Below are positions 33,563 to 42,080 of a stretch of DNA of 64,000 bases, piece by piece. Under the pieces are notes generated by a model that was given only the letters and a program-made list of their open reading frames with translations, did not search any database and was not told the origin of the DNA. Source of the stretch: Pararoseomonas sp. SCSIO 73927 (GTDB lineage Bacteria; Pseudomonadota; Alphaproteobacteria; Acetobacterales; Acetobacteraceae); contig NZ_CP146232.1 of NCBI RefSeq assembly GCF_037040815.1, positions 1,792,501 to 1,856,500 of the forward strand, written 5' to 3'. Each line of letters opens with the position of its first letter. The stretch's first letter is position 1. The translations under genes and the position numbers were made by a program.

Positions 33563-34549
33563 TCAGTCCACGGTGATCCTGGCGTCGCGCACCACCTCGG
33601 CCCATTTCCTGCGCTCGGCGGCGGCGAAGTCCCGGAACTCGTCGGGCGTGTTGCCGGAGGGCTCGGCCCCCTCCGCCACGATGCGCGCGCGCACCTCCGG
33701 CAGGTGGATCGCGGCGGCGATCTCCCGTTGCAGCCGGTCCACGATCGGGCGGGGCGTGCCGGCGGGGGCCATGATCCCGTACCAGGCGCTCATCTCGTAG
33801 CCGGGCACCCCGGCCTCCGCCAGGGTGGGCAGGTCCGGCAGGGCGGGCACGCGCGCGGCGGTGGTGACGGCCAGCGCACGCACCAGCCCATCCTTCACCA
33901 TGCCGATGGAGGAGGGAAGGGTGGCGGGCATCATCTGCAGCGTGCCGGCGACGAGGTCGTTCAGCGCCGGCCCCGCGCCGCGATAGGGAACGTGCTGGAC
34001 GTCGATCCCCGCCTTCAGCGCGAAATAGGCGCCGGCGAGGTGGTTGGCCGATCCGTTCCCGGCCGAGCCGTAGTTGATCTCCCCCGGCTTCTCCTTCGCC
34101 AGGGCGACGAGGCCGCGCAGGTCGTTCACCGGCAGGCGCGGATTCACCAGGATCAGCATCGGCGCGGCGGCCAGCAGGGTGACGGGCGCGAGCGCCGTCG
34201 CGGGGTCGGGGCGCAGGTTCCGGAACAGGCTGGGGTTCACCGCGATGGGGCCGATGTTGCCGACCAGCAGCGTGTAGCCGTCCGGCGCGGCCTCCGCCGC
34301 CATGGCGGTGGCAAGGTTGCCCGCGCCGCCCGGCCGGTTGTCCACCACGATGGTGGCGCCCAGGCGCTGCCCCGCCTTGTCGGCCACCGCGCGGGCCAGC
34401 ACGTCCGTCCCTCCCCCGGGGGCATAGGGGACGATGAGGCGGATGGGCCGGCTGGGCCAGCCATCCGGCAGGTTCTGGCCGCCCGCCCGACCGGCCGTGA
34501 TCAGGGCGGGCAGCGCCAGCCCGGCCCGGAGGATGTGACGACGTTGCAT
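33563..34549 (-). CDS. Bug-family periplasmic binding protein
   Basis: A 328-aa binding protein with a Tat-like signal (MQRRHILRAGLALPAL). Motifs: IRLIVPYAPGGGTDVLAR, VDNRPGGAGNLA, HVPYRGAGPALNDLVAG, LPDLPTLAEAGVPGYE and GIMAPAGTP. It follows the isopropylmalate/tartrate dehydrogenase gene by 83 bases. Together with the previous Bug it makes a four-gene minus-strand run controlled by the divergent GntR at 35823. Confidence 0.94.
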   Translation of the reverse strand: MQRRHILRAGLALPALITAGRAGGQNLPDGWPSRPIRLIVPYAPGGGTDVLARAVADKAGQRLGATIVVDNRPGGAGNLATAMAAEAAPDGYTLLVGNIGPIAVNPSLFRNLRPDPATALAPVTLLAAAPMLILVNPRLPVNDLRGLVALAKEKPGEINYGSAGNGSANHLAGAYFALKAGIDVQHVPYRGAGPALNDLVAGTLQMMPATLPSSIGMVKDGLVRALAVTTAARVPALPDLPTLAEAGVPGYEMSAWYGIMAPAGTPRPIVDRLQREIAAAIHLPEVRARIVAEGAEPSGNTPDEFRDFAAAERRKWAEVVRDARITVD

Positions 34550-34632
34550 TCCCGTTTCCCCAGTTGTTTCCGCGTCGGCCGTTCGGCGGCTCTGTCCGCG
34601 ATAGGCCCCCCGTTCCGCCGGCGGGCGGGCGA

Positions 34633-35727
34633 TCAGGCCGGCACGGCGGCCTCGCGCACCCGCTTCACGATCGCCTCGCCCGTCGCCTTCGTGCCGAGGC
34701 GGCCGCCCACGTCGGCCGTTGCCTCGCCCGCGGCCACGGCGCTCTCCACGGCGGCCTCGATCGCGCGGCTGGCCTGCGCGTAGGCCGTGCTGCCGAGACG
34801 GTCCGCGTGCCAGTCCAGGAGCTGAGCGACGGAGAGGATAAGGGAGAAGGGGTTCGCCCTGTCCTGCCCCGCGATGTCGGGCGCCGAGCCGTGCGCCGCC
34901 TGCGCCATGGCGTAGCGGACGCCCGCGTTGACCGAGCCGCCGAGGCCGAGGCTGCCCGAGAGCTCCGCCGTGAGATCGGAGAGGATGTCGCCGAACATGT
35001 TGGTGGTGACGATCACGTCGAACTTGCCGGGGGCGCGGACGACATGGGCGCACATGGCGTCGATGATGTAGTCGTCCACCGTCACCTCGGGGAACTCGGC
35101 GGCCACCTTGCGGCACTCCTCGATGAAGATGCCGTCGCCGATCTTCAGCACGTTGGCCTTGTGAACGATGGAGACGTGCTTCTTCCGCGTCGTCGCCAGG
35201 CGGAAGGCGCTCCGCGCCACGCGCTCGCAGCACGCGCGGGTGATGCGGCGCATGGAGACGCAGACGTCGGGGGTGACGAGGATCTCGCTGCCGCCCGAGG
35301 CCATGTTCCGGTCCGCGTAGAAGCCTTCCGTGTTCTCGCGGACCACGACCAGGTCGAACTCCTCGGCCGCGTGGTGCCGCACGCCGGGATAGGTGCGCGC
35401 GGGGCGGACGTTGGCGAAGAGGTCGAGGTTCTTGCGGAAGTACATGGACGGGTTGATCCCGCCCTTCGTCTCGTCCGTGTAGTCGAAGGTGGACATGGGG
35501 CCGAGGATCAGCCCGTCCGCCTCCTGCACCCTCTCCAGCAGTTCCGGCCGCACGGTGATGCCGTGGCGGCGCAGGCTCTCATGCCCGGCGATGTCGTCCT
35601 CCAGTTGCAGACCCAGCCCGAACCGATCGGAAACCGCCTCCAGCACCGCGACCGTCGCGCCGGTGATCTCGGGGCCGATCCCATCCCCGGGCAGGACGAT
35701 CAATCGCATGGCGTTGCTGGCGGACAT
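34633..35727 (-). CDS. Isocitrate/isopropylmalate/tartrate dehydrogenase family protein
   Basis: A 364-aa metal- and NAD(P)-dependent beta-decarboxylating dehydrogenase. Motifs: LPGDGIGPE near the N-terminus, VRENTEGFYADRNM, the catalytic lysine region VHKANVLK, and TNMFGDILSD with metal-binding aspartates, then HGSAPDIAGQDRANP. The RENTEGFY form fits tartrate/malate-type or promiscuous members better than LeuB (RELTGGIY). Starts at ATG 35727 (MSASNAMRL) with GGGAG upstream; ATG 35709 is a possible alternative. Confidence 0.9.
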   Translation of the reverse strand: MSASNAMRLIVLPGDGIGPEITGATVAVLEAVSDRFGLGLQLEDDIAGHESLRRHGITVRPELLERVQEADGLILGPMSTFDYTDETKGGINPSMYFRKNLDLFANVRPARTYPGVRHHAAEEFDLVVVRENTEGFYADRNMASGGSEILVTPDVCVSMRRITRACCERVARSAFRLATTRKKHVSIVHKANVLKIGDGIFIEECRKVAAEFPEVTVDDYIIDAMCAHVVRAPGKFDVIVTTNMFGDILSDLTAELSGSLGLGGSVNAGVRYAMAQAAHGSAPDIAGQDRANPFSLILSVAQLLDWHADRLGSTAYAQASRAIEAAVESAVAAGEATADVGGRLGTKATGEAIVKRVREAAVPA

Positions 35728-35744
35728 CAGCGTCTCCCGTTTTC

Positions 35745-35760
35745 GGATACGCTCGTATCC
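35745..35760. promoter_or_regulatory. Perfect palindrome GGATACG-CT-CGTATCC, GntR operator candidate
   Basis: Seven-base perfect arms with a CT centre, in the 95-base divergent gap between the dehydrogenase operon and gntR. The GTATCC/GGATAC half-sites resemble the GTATAC-type operators known for FCD GntR regulators. It lies 17 bases above the dehydrogenase start, where bound protein would block transcription. Confidence 0.65.
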
Positions 35761-35822
35761 CTTTGCACACAGTCCTGTCCAGCCTTCTGGCGATCCAGCG
35801 GCGGCCCCGCTATCCAGCGGCC

Positions 35823-36506
35823 ATGACCCTGCCACCCCGTTCCGCCACGCCCGACCTCGGGCGCGACGCCTATGAGCGCGTGAAAGCCGCCATCCGCGAC
35901 GGCAGCCTGCCGCCTGGCCTGCGGCTGACCGAGGCGGACCTTGTCGCGCGGCTCGGCATCTCCCGGACGCCGGTGCGGCAGGCCCTGACCCGGTTGGAGA
36001 CAGAGGGGCTGGTGAGCCACGAGCCGCGCCGGGGCATCGTCGTGAGCCGCCCCGACCACCAGCAGGTGATCGAGCTCTACGCCCTGCGCGAGGTCCTGGA
36101 AGGCACGGCCGCCCGCTTCGCGGCGCAGCACGCGAGCGAGGCGGAGATGGAGGCTCTCGCACGGCTGGTAGCGGAGGAGGCCGCGGCGCTGGACCGGCCC
36201 GGCGAGCTCTCCGCCATCAACCTGCGCCTGCACGGGCTGCTGCATCGTGCCGCGCACAACCGCTACCTGCTGCGTGCCTTGGCCCAGCTCACCGACACCA
36301 TGGCCTTGCTGCCGACCATGCTGGGCGACCCTGGCCGCGCCCAGCAATCCCATGAGGAGCACCGGGCGCTGCTGGAGACCTTGGAGCGACGGGACGGCGC
36401 GGCGGCGGAGGCGGCGATGCAAGGGCATCTTCGCTCAGCCCAGCAGCATCGGATCGCCTGGCTGCTCAAGCAGCTGGACCAGGAGCCGGCACCCTCCGGC
36501 GGGTAG
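35823..36506 (+). CDS. GntR-family (FCD) transcriptional regulator
   Basis: A 227-aa regulator: winged helix about 12-75 (ADLVARLGISRTPVRQALTRLETEGLV and the wing PRRGIVVS) and an FCD domain about 85-215 (INLRLHGLLHRAAHNRYL). ATG 35823 is chosen; the TTG-started frame from 35763 would read through the region after the operator. It is divergent from the dehydrogenase/Bug/Bug/amidohydrolase operon and probably represses it. Confidence 0.92.
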   Translation: MTLPPRSATPDLGRDAYERVKAAIRDGSLPPGLRLTEADLVARLGISRTPVRQALTRLETEGLVSHEPRRGIVVSRPDHQQVIELYALREVLEGTAARFAAQHASEAEMEALARLVAEEAAALDRPGELSAINLRLHGLLHRAAHNRYLLRALAQLTDTMALLPTMLGDPGRAQQSHEEHRALLETLERRDGAAAEAAMQGHLRSAQQHRIAWLLKQLDQEPAPSGG

Positions 36507-37027
36507 GCGCCGGAGCGGCGTCACGCGCGGCCAAAGGTTGTCGAGCCCAGCTTCTTGGGGGCTGTCACCGGAGAGCGGCCGTACCGCTCAGGGCGAGGCA
36601 CCAGCACGGGGGGGCATCTGGCGCATCACGGGCTGGACTGTGCCCTTGATTGCGTTGCTGCATGAACCCTGCAGGTGGGCCTGCATGAGCAAGGCCTGGC
36701 ACGGGGTTGGCGGCCCCAGACCCGCTACCGGATCCGGAACTGGCGGGAGTACGACCGGAGGTTGATCTGCTCCGGGGCCGTGACGGTGTGGATCTCGCCC
36801 GACCTGCGTGGCACGCCGCCGAGGTTCAGCGATGTGGCGATCCAGGCTGTGCTGACGCTGGAGGTGCTGTACCAGCGGCCAATACGGGGCGCCCAGGGCA
36901 TGGCAGGCAGCCTGATCCGGCAGGCTGAAGCCGCTGATCAGTGGCCCTGAACCAAGCGACGGTGATGGGCACGGACGAGGGGAGCCGCCGTTCGGCCCAA
37001 GACCTCACGGCGTTCACCTCGGCCCTC
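36507..37027. other. 521-base gap holding an IS fragment
   Basis: Between a GntR gene and a convergent Bug gene. The central part is the IS5-type transposase fragment at 36675-36950. I see no intact terminal inverted repeats or target duplication around it, and nothing else identifiable in the flanks. Confidence 0.5.
36675..36950 (+). pseudogene. IS5-family transposase, N-terminal fragment
   Basis: About 70 recognisable residues: WRPQTRYRIRNWREYDRRL, AVTVWISPDLRG and RFSDVAIQAVLTLEVLYQRP, the usual beginning of IS5-group (DDE) transposases that start with a Y-R-x-x-NW-x-x-Y motif. Compared with intact members the linker between VWIS and RFSD is shortened, and the frame ends before any catalytic DDE residue. 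It cannot make a working transposase. It marks an old insertion followed by deletion at the edge of the next module. Confidence 0.7.
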
Positions 37028-38017
37028 TCAGCCGGCCCTGATCAGAAGGCCATCGCGCGCGGCGCGGCCAAGGCGCGCGTCGTCCTCCGCCGTGCGGCGC
37101 GCGAACTCGGCGGGCCCCTCGATCACGCCGAAATTTCCCATCTCCACCAGGCGCTGGTGCAGCGCCGGCCTGGAGACCGCCTCGGACAGGGCGGCATGGA
37201 TTCGGTCGCAGATCGCCGCCGGCATCCCGGCCGGGCCGTAGAGGCCGACCCAGCCCAGCATCTCGAAGCCCGGGAACCCCATTTCCGCCACCGTCGGCAC
37301 GGCGGAGAGAGCCTCGGCGCGCCGGGCGCCGGTCTGGGCGATGACGCGGGTCTTGCCGCTCTGGATCTGCGCGAAGGCGCTCTCCGGGCTGGACCAGCCG
37401 GCCTGGAGCGCGCCGGACATCATGTCCGTCATCATCGGGGCGGAGCCCTTGTAGGGCACCTCCGTCATCTGCACGCCGGCGAGCCGGGCGAGCTCCGCCG
37501 CCGCGTAGCTGCTGGTGGAGGTCGTGGTGCCGTAGCTCACCTCCCGCGGGTGGGTCCGGGCGTACTCCACCATGCCCCGGAAATCCGTGAAGGGCGCCAG
37601 CATGCCCGCGGTGACCACCAGAGGATAGTTCGCGATCAGCGAGACCGCCGTGAAGTCCTTCACCGCGTCGTGCGGGATGTTGGGGATGGTGTACTTGTTC
37701 CCCACATGCCCCGCCGTCACGGACACCAGCGTGTAGCCGTCCGGCTGGGCGCGGGCGACGAGGTCCGTCCCGATCACGCCGTTCGCGCCCGGCCGGTTCT
37801 CGATCACCACGGGCTGGCCCAGCGTCGCCCGGATCGCCTCGCCGAAGAGCCGCGTGACGATGTCCGTCCCGCCGCCCGGCGTATAGGGGATGATGATGCG
37901 GATGGGCCGGCGCGGCCAAGCGTCCTGCGCCCGGAGGACAGAGGGCGCGAAAAGGGCCGCGAGGCCGCCTGCCATGACGGCGCGGCGCCCCGCGAACGGG
38001 CCTGGTGATGTTGCCAT
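37028..38017 (-). CDS. Bug-family periplasmic binding protein
   Basis: A 329-aa binding protein with a Tat-like signal (AGRRAVMAGGLAAL). Motifs: IRIIIPYTPGGGTDIVTR, IENRPGANGVIG, EVPYKGSAPMMTDMMSG, LSAVPTVAEMGFPGFE and GLYGPAGMP. Probably the last gene of the six-gene minus-strand operon that starts at 41983; its start is 54 bases after the isocitrate-lyase-like gene. Confidence 0.93.
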   Translation of the reverse strand: MATSPGPFAGRRAVMAGGLAALFAPSVLRAQDAWPRRPIRIIIPYTPGGGTDIVTRLFGEAIRATLGQPVVIENRPGANGVIGTDLVARAQPDGYTLVSVTAGHVGNKYTIPNIPHDAVKDFTAVSLIANYPLVVTAGMLAPFTDFRGMVEYARTHPREVSYGTTTSTSSYAAAELARLAGVQMTEVPYKGSAPMMTDMMSGALQAGWSSPESAFAQIQSGKTRVIAQTGARRAEALSAVPTVAEMGFPGFEMLGWVGLYGPAGMPAAICDRIHAALSEAVSRPALHQRLVEMGNFGVIEGPAEFARRTAEDDARLGRAARDGLLIRAG

Positions 38018-38071
38018 TCCTTCCTTCTCCTCCTCGTCGGTAGGCCCTGTGCCGGGCCCTTCCCGTTGACG

Positions 38072-38941
38072 TCAGGCCACGGGCTCGGCCCGGAACCGTG
38101 TGCGCAGCGCTCCCCATTCATCCGCGCCGAAGCGCGCGAAGCGGGCCGAGACGGGCGCCTGCCCGGCGCTGCTCGTCGGCCGGTCCGTCTCCCGCACGGT
38201 TTTCAGCACTGCGTCGCAGGCGTTCATCACCGTGCTCAGCAGCAGGCTCGGCATGATGGCGATGCGGTAGCCCATGGCCTCCGCCTCGCCGAGGCCGATA
38301 TCGGGCGTTTTGCCGGCCACCACGATGTTCAGCAGGCAGGGGCCGCGCACCCGGCGGGGGATGGCCTCCACCTCCTCCATCGTGGCCGCCGCCTCCACGA
38401 AGGCCACGTCCGCCCCGGCCTCCAGTGCCGCGTTGGCGCGAGCCACCGCATCGTCCAGGCCGGTCACGCCGCGCGCATCCGTGCGGGCGATGATTACGAA
38501 GTCCGGGTCGCGCCGCGCGGCGACGGCCGCGCGGATCTTGGCCACGAACTCCTCGCGGGGCACCAGCTCCTTGCCGTCCAGGTGGCCGCAGCGCTTCGGC
38601 GCCACCTGGTCCTCGATATGCAGCCCGGCCACGCCGCCGCGCTCGTACTCCTGCACCGTGCGCGTGACGTTCAGCTCGTTGCCGTAGCCCGTGTCGGCAT
38701 CGGCGATCAGGGGCAGGTTCGTGGCGCGCGCGATCATGCCCGCGTTCCCCGCCATCTCCGTCAGCGTCAGCAACCCGAAATCCGGGAAGCCTCGGGCCAT
38801 GGAGGTGCCGGCCCCCGTCATGTAGAGGGCGGGGAAGCCGGCCTGCTCGGCCAGCTTCGCCGTGATCCCGTCGTAGACGCCGGGCGCGCGGACCATGCCG
38901 CCCGTCCTCAGCATCCCTCTCAGCTTTCCCGCGGCCGTCAT
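38072..38941 (-). CDS. Isocitrate lyase/PEP mutase family protein
   Basis: A 289-aa TIM-barrel C-C lyase. Motifs: Mg2+ site DADTGYG (81-87), HIEDQ (108-112), and the catalytic-loop cysteine C118 in PKRCGH, equal to the KKCGH loop of methylisocitrate lyases. NIVVAG and the C-terminal part fit the same group. Reactions in the family include cleavage of 2-methylisocitrate or 2,3-dimethylmalate and decarboxylation of oxaloacetate, so the substrate is open. Sits between the reductase and Bug genes. Confidence 0.88.
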   Translation of the reverse strand: MTAAGKLRGMLRTGGMVRAPGVYDGITAKLAEQAGFPALYMTGAGTSMARGFPDFGLLTLTEMAGNAGMIARATNLPLIADADTGYGNELNVTRTVQEYERGGVAGLHIEDQVAPKRCGHLDGKELVPREEFVAKIRAAVAARRDPDFVIIARTDARGVTGLDDAVARANAALEAGADVAFVEAAATMEEVEAIPRRVRGPCLLNIVVAGKTPDIGLGEAEAMGYRIAIMPSLLLSTVMNACDAVLKTVRETDRPTSSAGQAPVSARFARFGADEWGALRTRFRAEPVA

Positions 38942-38953
38942 GGCACCCCTCCC

Positions 38954-40147
38954 TCAGGACGCGAAGGCCGCGCGCTGCGGCCGCTCGGCGGTGGCGAGCA
39001 TGCGGCGCGCCTTCACATGGTCCGCCGGCCGGTTCACGGACTCCGCCCCGATCAGCACGCCGTTGCGGAAGCAGTAGACCGAGAAGGCCTCGGGCCCGCC
39101 CCTCGTCACCGTCTCCTCCGCGTCCGCCGTCAGCCCCGCGATCTGCAGCCGCTCCCCCTGGTCCGACCAGAACCAGGGCACGGCCTCGTAGGGCTGCGGC
39201 TTGCCGAGGATGTCGGCGGCGGCGCAGCGGGCCTGGTCCACCGCGTTCTGCACGGATTCCAGCCGCGTCAGCCCGCCGCCATGGGCGCTGGGGAAGCGCG
39301 CGCAGTCCCCGATCGCGTGGATGCGCGGGTCCGAGGTGCGGAGCGCGTGGTCCACGATGATGCCGCGGTCCACGGCCAGCCCCGCCGCCTCCGCGATCTC
39401 CGTGTTCGGAACCACGCCGACCGCCATCACGACGAGATCGGCCGGGATGTCGCGGCCCTCCGTGGTGGTCACGCCCTCGGCCCGCCCCTCCCCAAGGATG
39501 GCGGAGATGGTCTGGCCGAGTTCCACGGTCACGCCGCGGGAGCGGTGGTACTCCAGGAAGTGGCGGGACACGGCGGGGCTGACGGCGCGGCCCATCAGCC
39601 GCTCCCCCGCCTCGATCACCGTCACCTCCGCCCCCATGGCACGGGCGGAGGAGGCGACCTCCAGCCCCAGGAAGCCGCCGCCGATGATGACCACGCGGCG
39701 CGACCGGGCCAGCGCCGCGCGCAGGGCCAGCCCATCCTCCGCGCCGCGCAGGGAGACGACGCTCTCCAGCGCCGCGCCCGGCAGCGCCAGCGGCCGGTTC
39801 CGCGCGCCGGTGGCGAGGACGAGGCGGTCATAGCCCAGCCAGCCGCCCGGCTCCGTCAGGACCCGCGCCGCCTCGCGGTCGATCCGCAGCGCGCGGGTGT
39901 TCAGGCGCAGGCCGATGCCGTGCCTCTCGAAGAAGGAGGGCGGGCGGAAGCTCAGGCTCTCCGGCCCGTCCCCGCCCTTGAGGAAGACCTTGGAGAGCGG
40001 CGGGCGCTGATAGGGCGGCTCCGCTTCCTCGCCCACCAGGGTGATGGGGTCAGCGTACCCGCCCTCGCGCAGCGAGACGGCGAGCTGGAACCCGGCCTGG
40101 CCGGCGCCGAGGACGACGACGCCCGCGCTCACAGCCCCCGTGCTCAT
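38954..40147 (-). CDS. FAD-dependent ferredoxin reductase
   Basis: A 397-aa NAD(P)H:ferredoxin oxidoreductase of the putidaredoxin/rhodocoxin reductase type. The FAD motif is GAGQAG near residue 14, the NAD(P)H motif is IIGGGFLGLEVA, and the late FAD-contact motif is HAIGDCARF. The start overlaps the ferredoxin stop (ATGA), so reductase and ferredoxin are translationally coupled. It would pass electrons from NAD(P)H to the 2Fe-2S protein encoded just upstream. Confidence 0.93.
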   Translation of the reverse strand: MSTGAVSAGVVVLGAGQAGFQLAVSLREGGYADPITLVGEEAEPPYQRPPLSKVFLKGGDGPESLSFRPPSFFERHGIGLRLNTRALRIDREAARVLTEPGGWLGYDRLVLATGARNRPLALPGAALESVVSLRGAEDGLALRAALARSRRVVIIGGGFLGLEVASSARAMGAEVTVIEAGERLMGRAVSPAVSRHFLEYHRSRGVTVELGQTISAILGEGRAEGVTTTEGRDIPADLVVMAVGVVPNTEIAEAAGLAVDRGIIVDHALRTSDPRIHAIGDCARFPSAHGGGLTRLESVQNAVDQARCAAADILGKPQPYEAVPWFWSDQGERLQIAGLTADAEETVTRGGPEAFSVYCFRNGVLIGAESVNRPADHVKARRMLATAERPQRAAFAS

Positions 40148-40458
40148 AGCTGCGTCTCCGGCAGGCGCACCTCGAGCCCGTCCAGCTCCCGCGAGACGAA
40201 GACCTGACAGCCCAGCCGGCTGCAGGGCTCGCGCGGCACCGCCGTGGCCTCCAGCATCTCGTCCTCGATCGGCGTCGCCGGCGGCACGCGCGGGTCGTCC
40301 ACGAAGACGTGGCAGGTGGCGCAGGCCGCGGCGCCGCCGCACTCGGCCACGATGCCGTCCACGTCGTTCGACAGCGCCGCGCGCATCACGCTCTCGCCGT
40401 CCTGCGCCACCACCGGCCGGCGCGTCCCGTCGGCCCCGATGAAGATGATCTCCGGCAC
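40144..40458 (-). CDS. 2Fe-2S ferredoxin (adrenodoxin/putidaredoxin type)
   Basis: A 104-aa ferredoxin with ligands C40, C46, C49 and C84 in ECGGAAACATCHVFV and LGCQV, the adrenodoxin-type spacing. The start is GTG 40458 with GGAGG nearby; the longer frame to 40545 runs back into the Rieske gene and would add a basic tail of no known kind. It shuttles electrons from the reductase gene product to an oxygenase or to the Rieske protein. Confidence 0.92.
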   Translation of the reverse strand: MPEIIFIGADGTRRPVVAQDGESVMRAALSNDVDGIVAECGGAAACATCHVFVDDPRVPPATPIEDEMLEATAVPREPCSRLGCQVFVSRELDGLEVRLPETQL

Positions 40459-40471
40459 GCTCGCCTCCGCT

Positions 40472-40855
40472 TCAGACCGTGACGTAGACCTGGCCGTCCT
40501 CGACCGTGACGGGATAGAGGCGCAGCCGCGTCGTGCCCGTCTCATACATCTCGCGGCCGCTCTTCAGGTCGTACTCGAAGCCGTGCCAGGGGCAGACCAG
40601 GACCTCCTGCGTGCCGTCGTAGTCCAGCTTGCCGGGCTCGCTCGGTGGCCAGGTGCCGCCGATGAGGCCGCGGCAGATCGGGGCGCCCTTGTGCGGGCAC
40701 CAGTTCCGCATCGCCCGCAGCTCCCCGTCGCGGAGACGGACCACGCCGATCTCCTGCTCGCCCGCGCGCACCATCACCATCTTCCCCGCCGGGAAGTCCG
40801 CCGGCGTCCCCACCGCGTGGCGCGGCTTCTGCCGGGCCTGCACACCTGTCTCCAC
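40472..40855 (-). CDS. Rieske 2Fe-2S protein (small, ferredoxin-like)
   Basis: A 127-aa stand-alone Rieske domain. Cluster ligands are C53 and H55 (NWCPHKGAP) and C88 and H91 (VCPWHGFEYD). There are 32 residues between H55 and C88, about twice the usual 16-17, with a GTWPPSEPGKLDYD insert. No mononuclear-iron catalytic domain follows, and none is encoded in the window. It either serves a distant Rieske oxygenase or works with the neighbouring amidohydrolase in an undefined way. Confidence 0.9.
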   Translation of the reverse strand: METGVQARQKPRHAVGTPADFPAGKMVMVRAGEQEIGVVRLRDGELRAMRNWCPHKGAPICRGLIGGTWPPSEPGKLDYDGTQEVLVCPWHGFEYDLKSGREMYETGTTRLRLYPVTVEDGQVYVTV

Positions 40856-40864
40856 GGCTCCCTC

Positions 40865-41983
40865 CTATCGCGGCAGGCGCAGCACGTTGCGCGCGTTGAT
40901 CCGCATGATCCGGTCCCGGTCCTCCTGCGGCAGGAGGCGGAAGGCCTGCATGGGCATGTCGTTGTCCCAGTGCGGGTAGTCCGTGCTGAAGCAGAGGTTG
41001 TCCACGCCGACCATTCGCACCAGACGTTCCAGGTCGCGCGGGTCGCGCGGCTCCTCGATCGGCTGGGTGGTGAACCAGACGTGCTCGGCCACGTAGTCGG
41101 TGGGGGACTTCTTCACCCAGGGCACCTCGTGCCGCAGGCCGCGCCACAGCCGGTCCATCCGCAGCATCAGCGGCACGGGCCAGACGAAGCCGTACTCCAC
41201 GAAGAGGATGCGGAGCCGCGGGAAGCGCTCGAAGGTGCCGCTCATCACCAGGCTGTTGAGGTTGCTCTCCGCCCCCTGACCGAGCGTGACGTAGCGCTCG
41301 ATGTAGGTGTCGGGCATGCCGCCCGCGGGCATGGGCGCGCCGTTGTAGACGCCCTCGGACCCGCTGACGTGCAGCAGCAGCGGCAGGTCCATCTCCTGCG
41401 CCGCCTCGAAGATCGGCCACCAGTAGCGGTTGCCCATCAGGATCGCCAGCGGCGGCACGGCCACGGCCACCACCTGCCTGTGCGCCCCGATGCGCCGGAT
41501 CTCCGCCGCCGCCGCCGCCGGGTCCTGGGAGGGCACGACGGGCGCGTAGGTCAGGCGCTCGTCCACCGTCAGCCAGTTCTCGATGTAGTAGTCGTTGGAG
41601 GCGGAGGCGATGACGATGCTCTCGTCCACCGAGGCGTGGACGGAGCAGAAGCGCGCGGATTGCAGGCTGTTCAGGACGGCCACGGAGATGCCGTTCGCGT
41701 CCAGCAGGTCCTTCACCAGGAAATGGGGATCGCTGCCGCCGGGCATGCTCGCCTCGGGCTTCGCGTCGTCGCGCACCACCGTGCCGTTGGGCTGGGCGTA
41801 GCGCAGGGTCAGCCCGCTCTCGGTCGTGTGGGCCCGCTTGCGGATGAAGCGCTCCCGCCAGGCCTCGGTCATGTAGGGATAGAGGCTGCGGATCCCGTTC
41901 GGCAGAAGCGGGTGCACGTCGCAGTCGATGACCCCGTCCGTGCTGCGCGCCGGCACGGGGTGCGCGGCCACTGGCATGTCCAT
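40865..41983 (-). CDS. Amidohydrolase family (amidohydro-rel_2, ACMSD-like) protein
   Basis: A 372-aa TIM-barrel metal enzyme. It has D22-x-H24 (IDCDVHPLL), not the usual HxH, then LLLHVSG, LFVEYGFVWP and FSTDYPHWD with the catalytic aspartate. This pattern is seen in the branch with aminocarboxymuconate-semialdehyde decarboxylase and aromatic acid decarboxylases. ATG 41983 follows AGGAGGAA; earlier in-frame starts lack a ribosome site. First gene of the operon divergent from lysR. Confidence 0.88.
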   Translation of the reverse strand: MDMPVAAHPVPARSTDGVIDCDVHPLLPNGIRSLYPYMTEAWRERFIRKRAHTTESGLTLRYAQPNGTVVRDDAKPEASMPGGSDPHFLVKDLLDANGISVAVLNSLQSARFCSVHASVDESIVIASASNDYYIENWLTVDERLTYAPVVPSQDPAAAAAEIRRIGAHRQVVAVAVPPLAILMGNRYWWPIFEAAQEMDLPLLLHVSGSEGVYNGAPMPAGGMPDTYIERYVTLGQGAESNLNSLVMSGTFERFPRLRILFVEYGFVWPVPLMLRMDRLWRGLRHEVPWVKKSPTDYVAEHVWFTTQPIEEPRDPRDLERLVRMVGVDNLCFSTDYPHWDNDMPMQAFRLLPQEDRDRIMRINARNVLRLPR

Positions 41984-42054
41984 GGCGTTCCTCCTGCCGC
42001 GAGGTCGCGGCCCTGTTGGAGGCATCTAGCCATTCTGCACCGTTGAACGACAAG

Positions 42055-42080
42055 ATGGATCATTCTATCGATTGATCCAT
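42055..42080. promoter_or_regulatory. Inverted repeat ATGGATCA-N10-TGATCCAT overlapping the lysR start
   Basis: Perfect 8-base arms at 42055-42062 and 42073-42080 separated by ten bases; the right arm includes the first two bases of the lysR ATG. A partial copy, GGATCAATCTATCG, follows inside the coding region at 42086. A LysR regulator bound here would act on its own gene and on the divergent amidohydrolase operon, whose start is 72 bases away. Confidence 0.65.

Noticed and set aside
32554..34549. Two adjacent Bug genes as one split or frameshifted gene
   Set aside because: Each has its own signal peptide and full set of family motifs, so they are separate complete genes.
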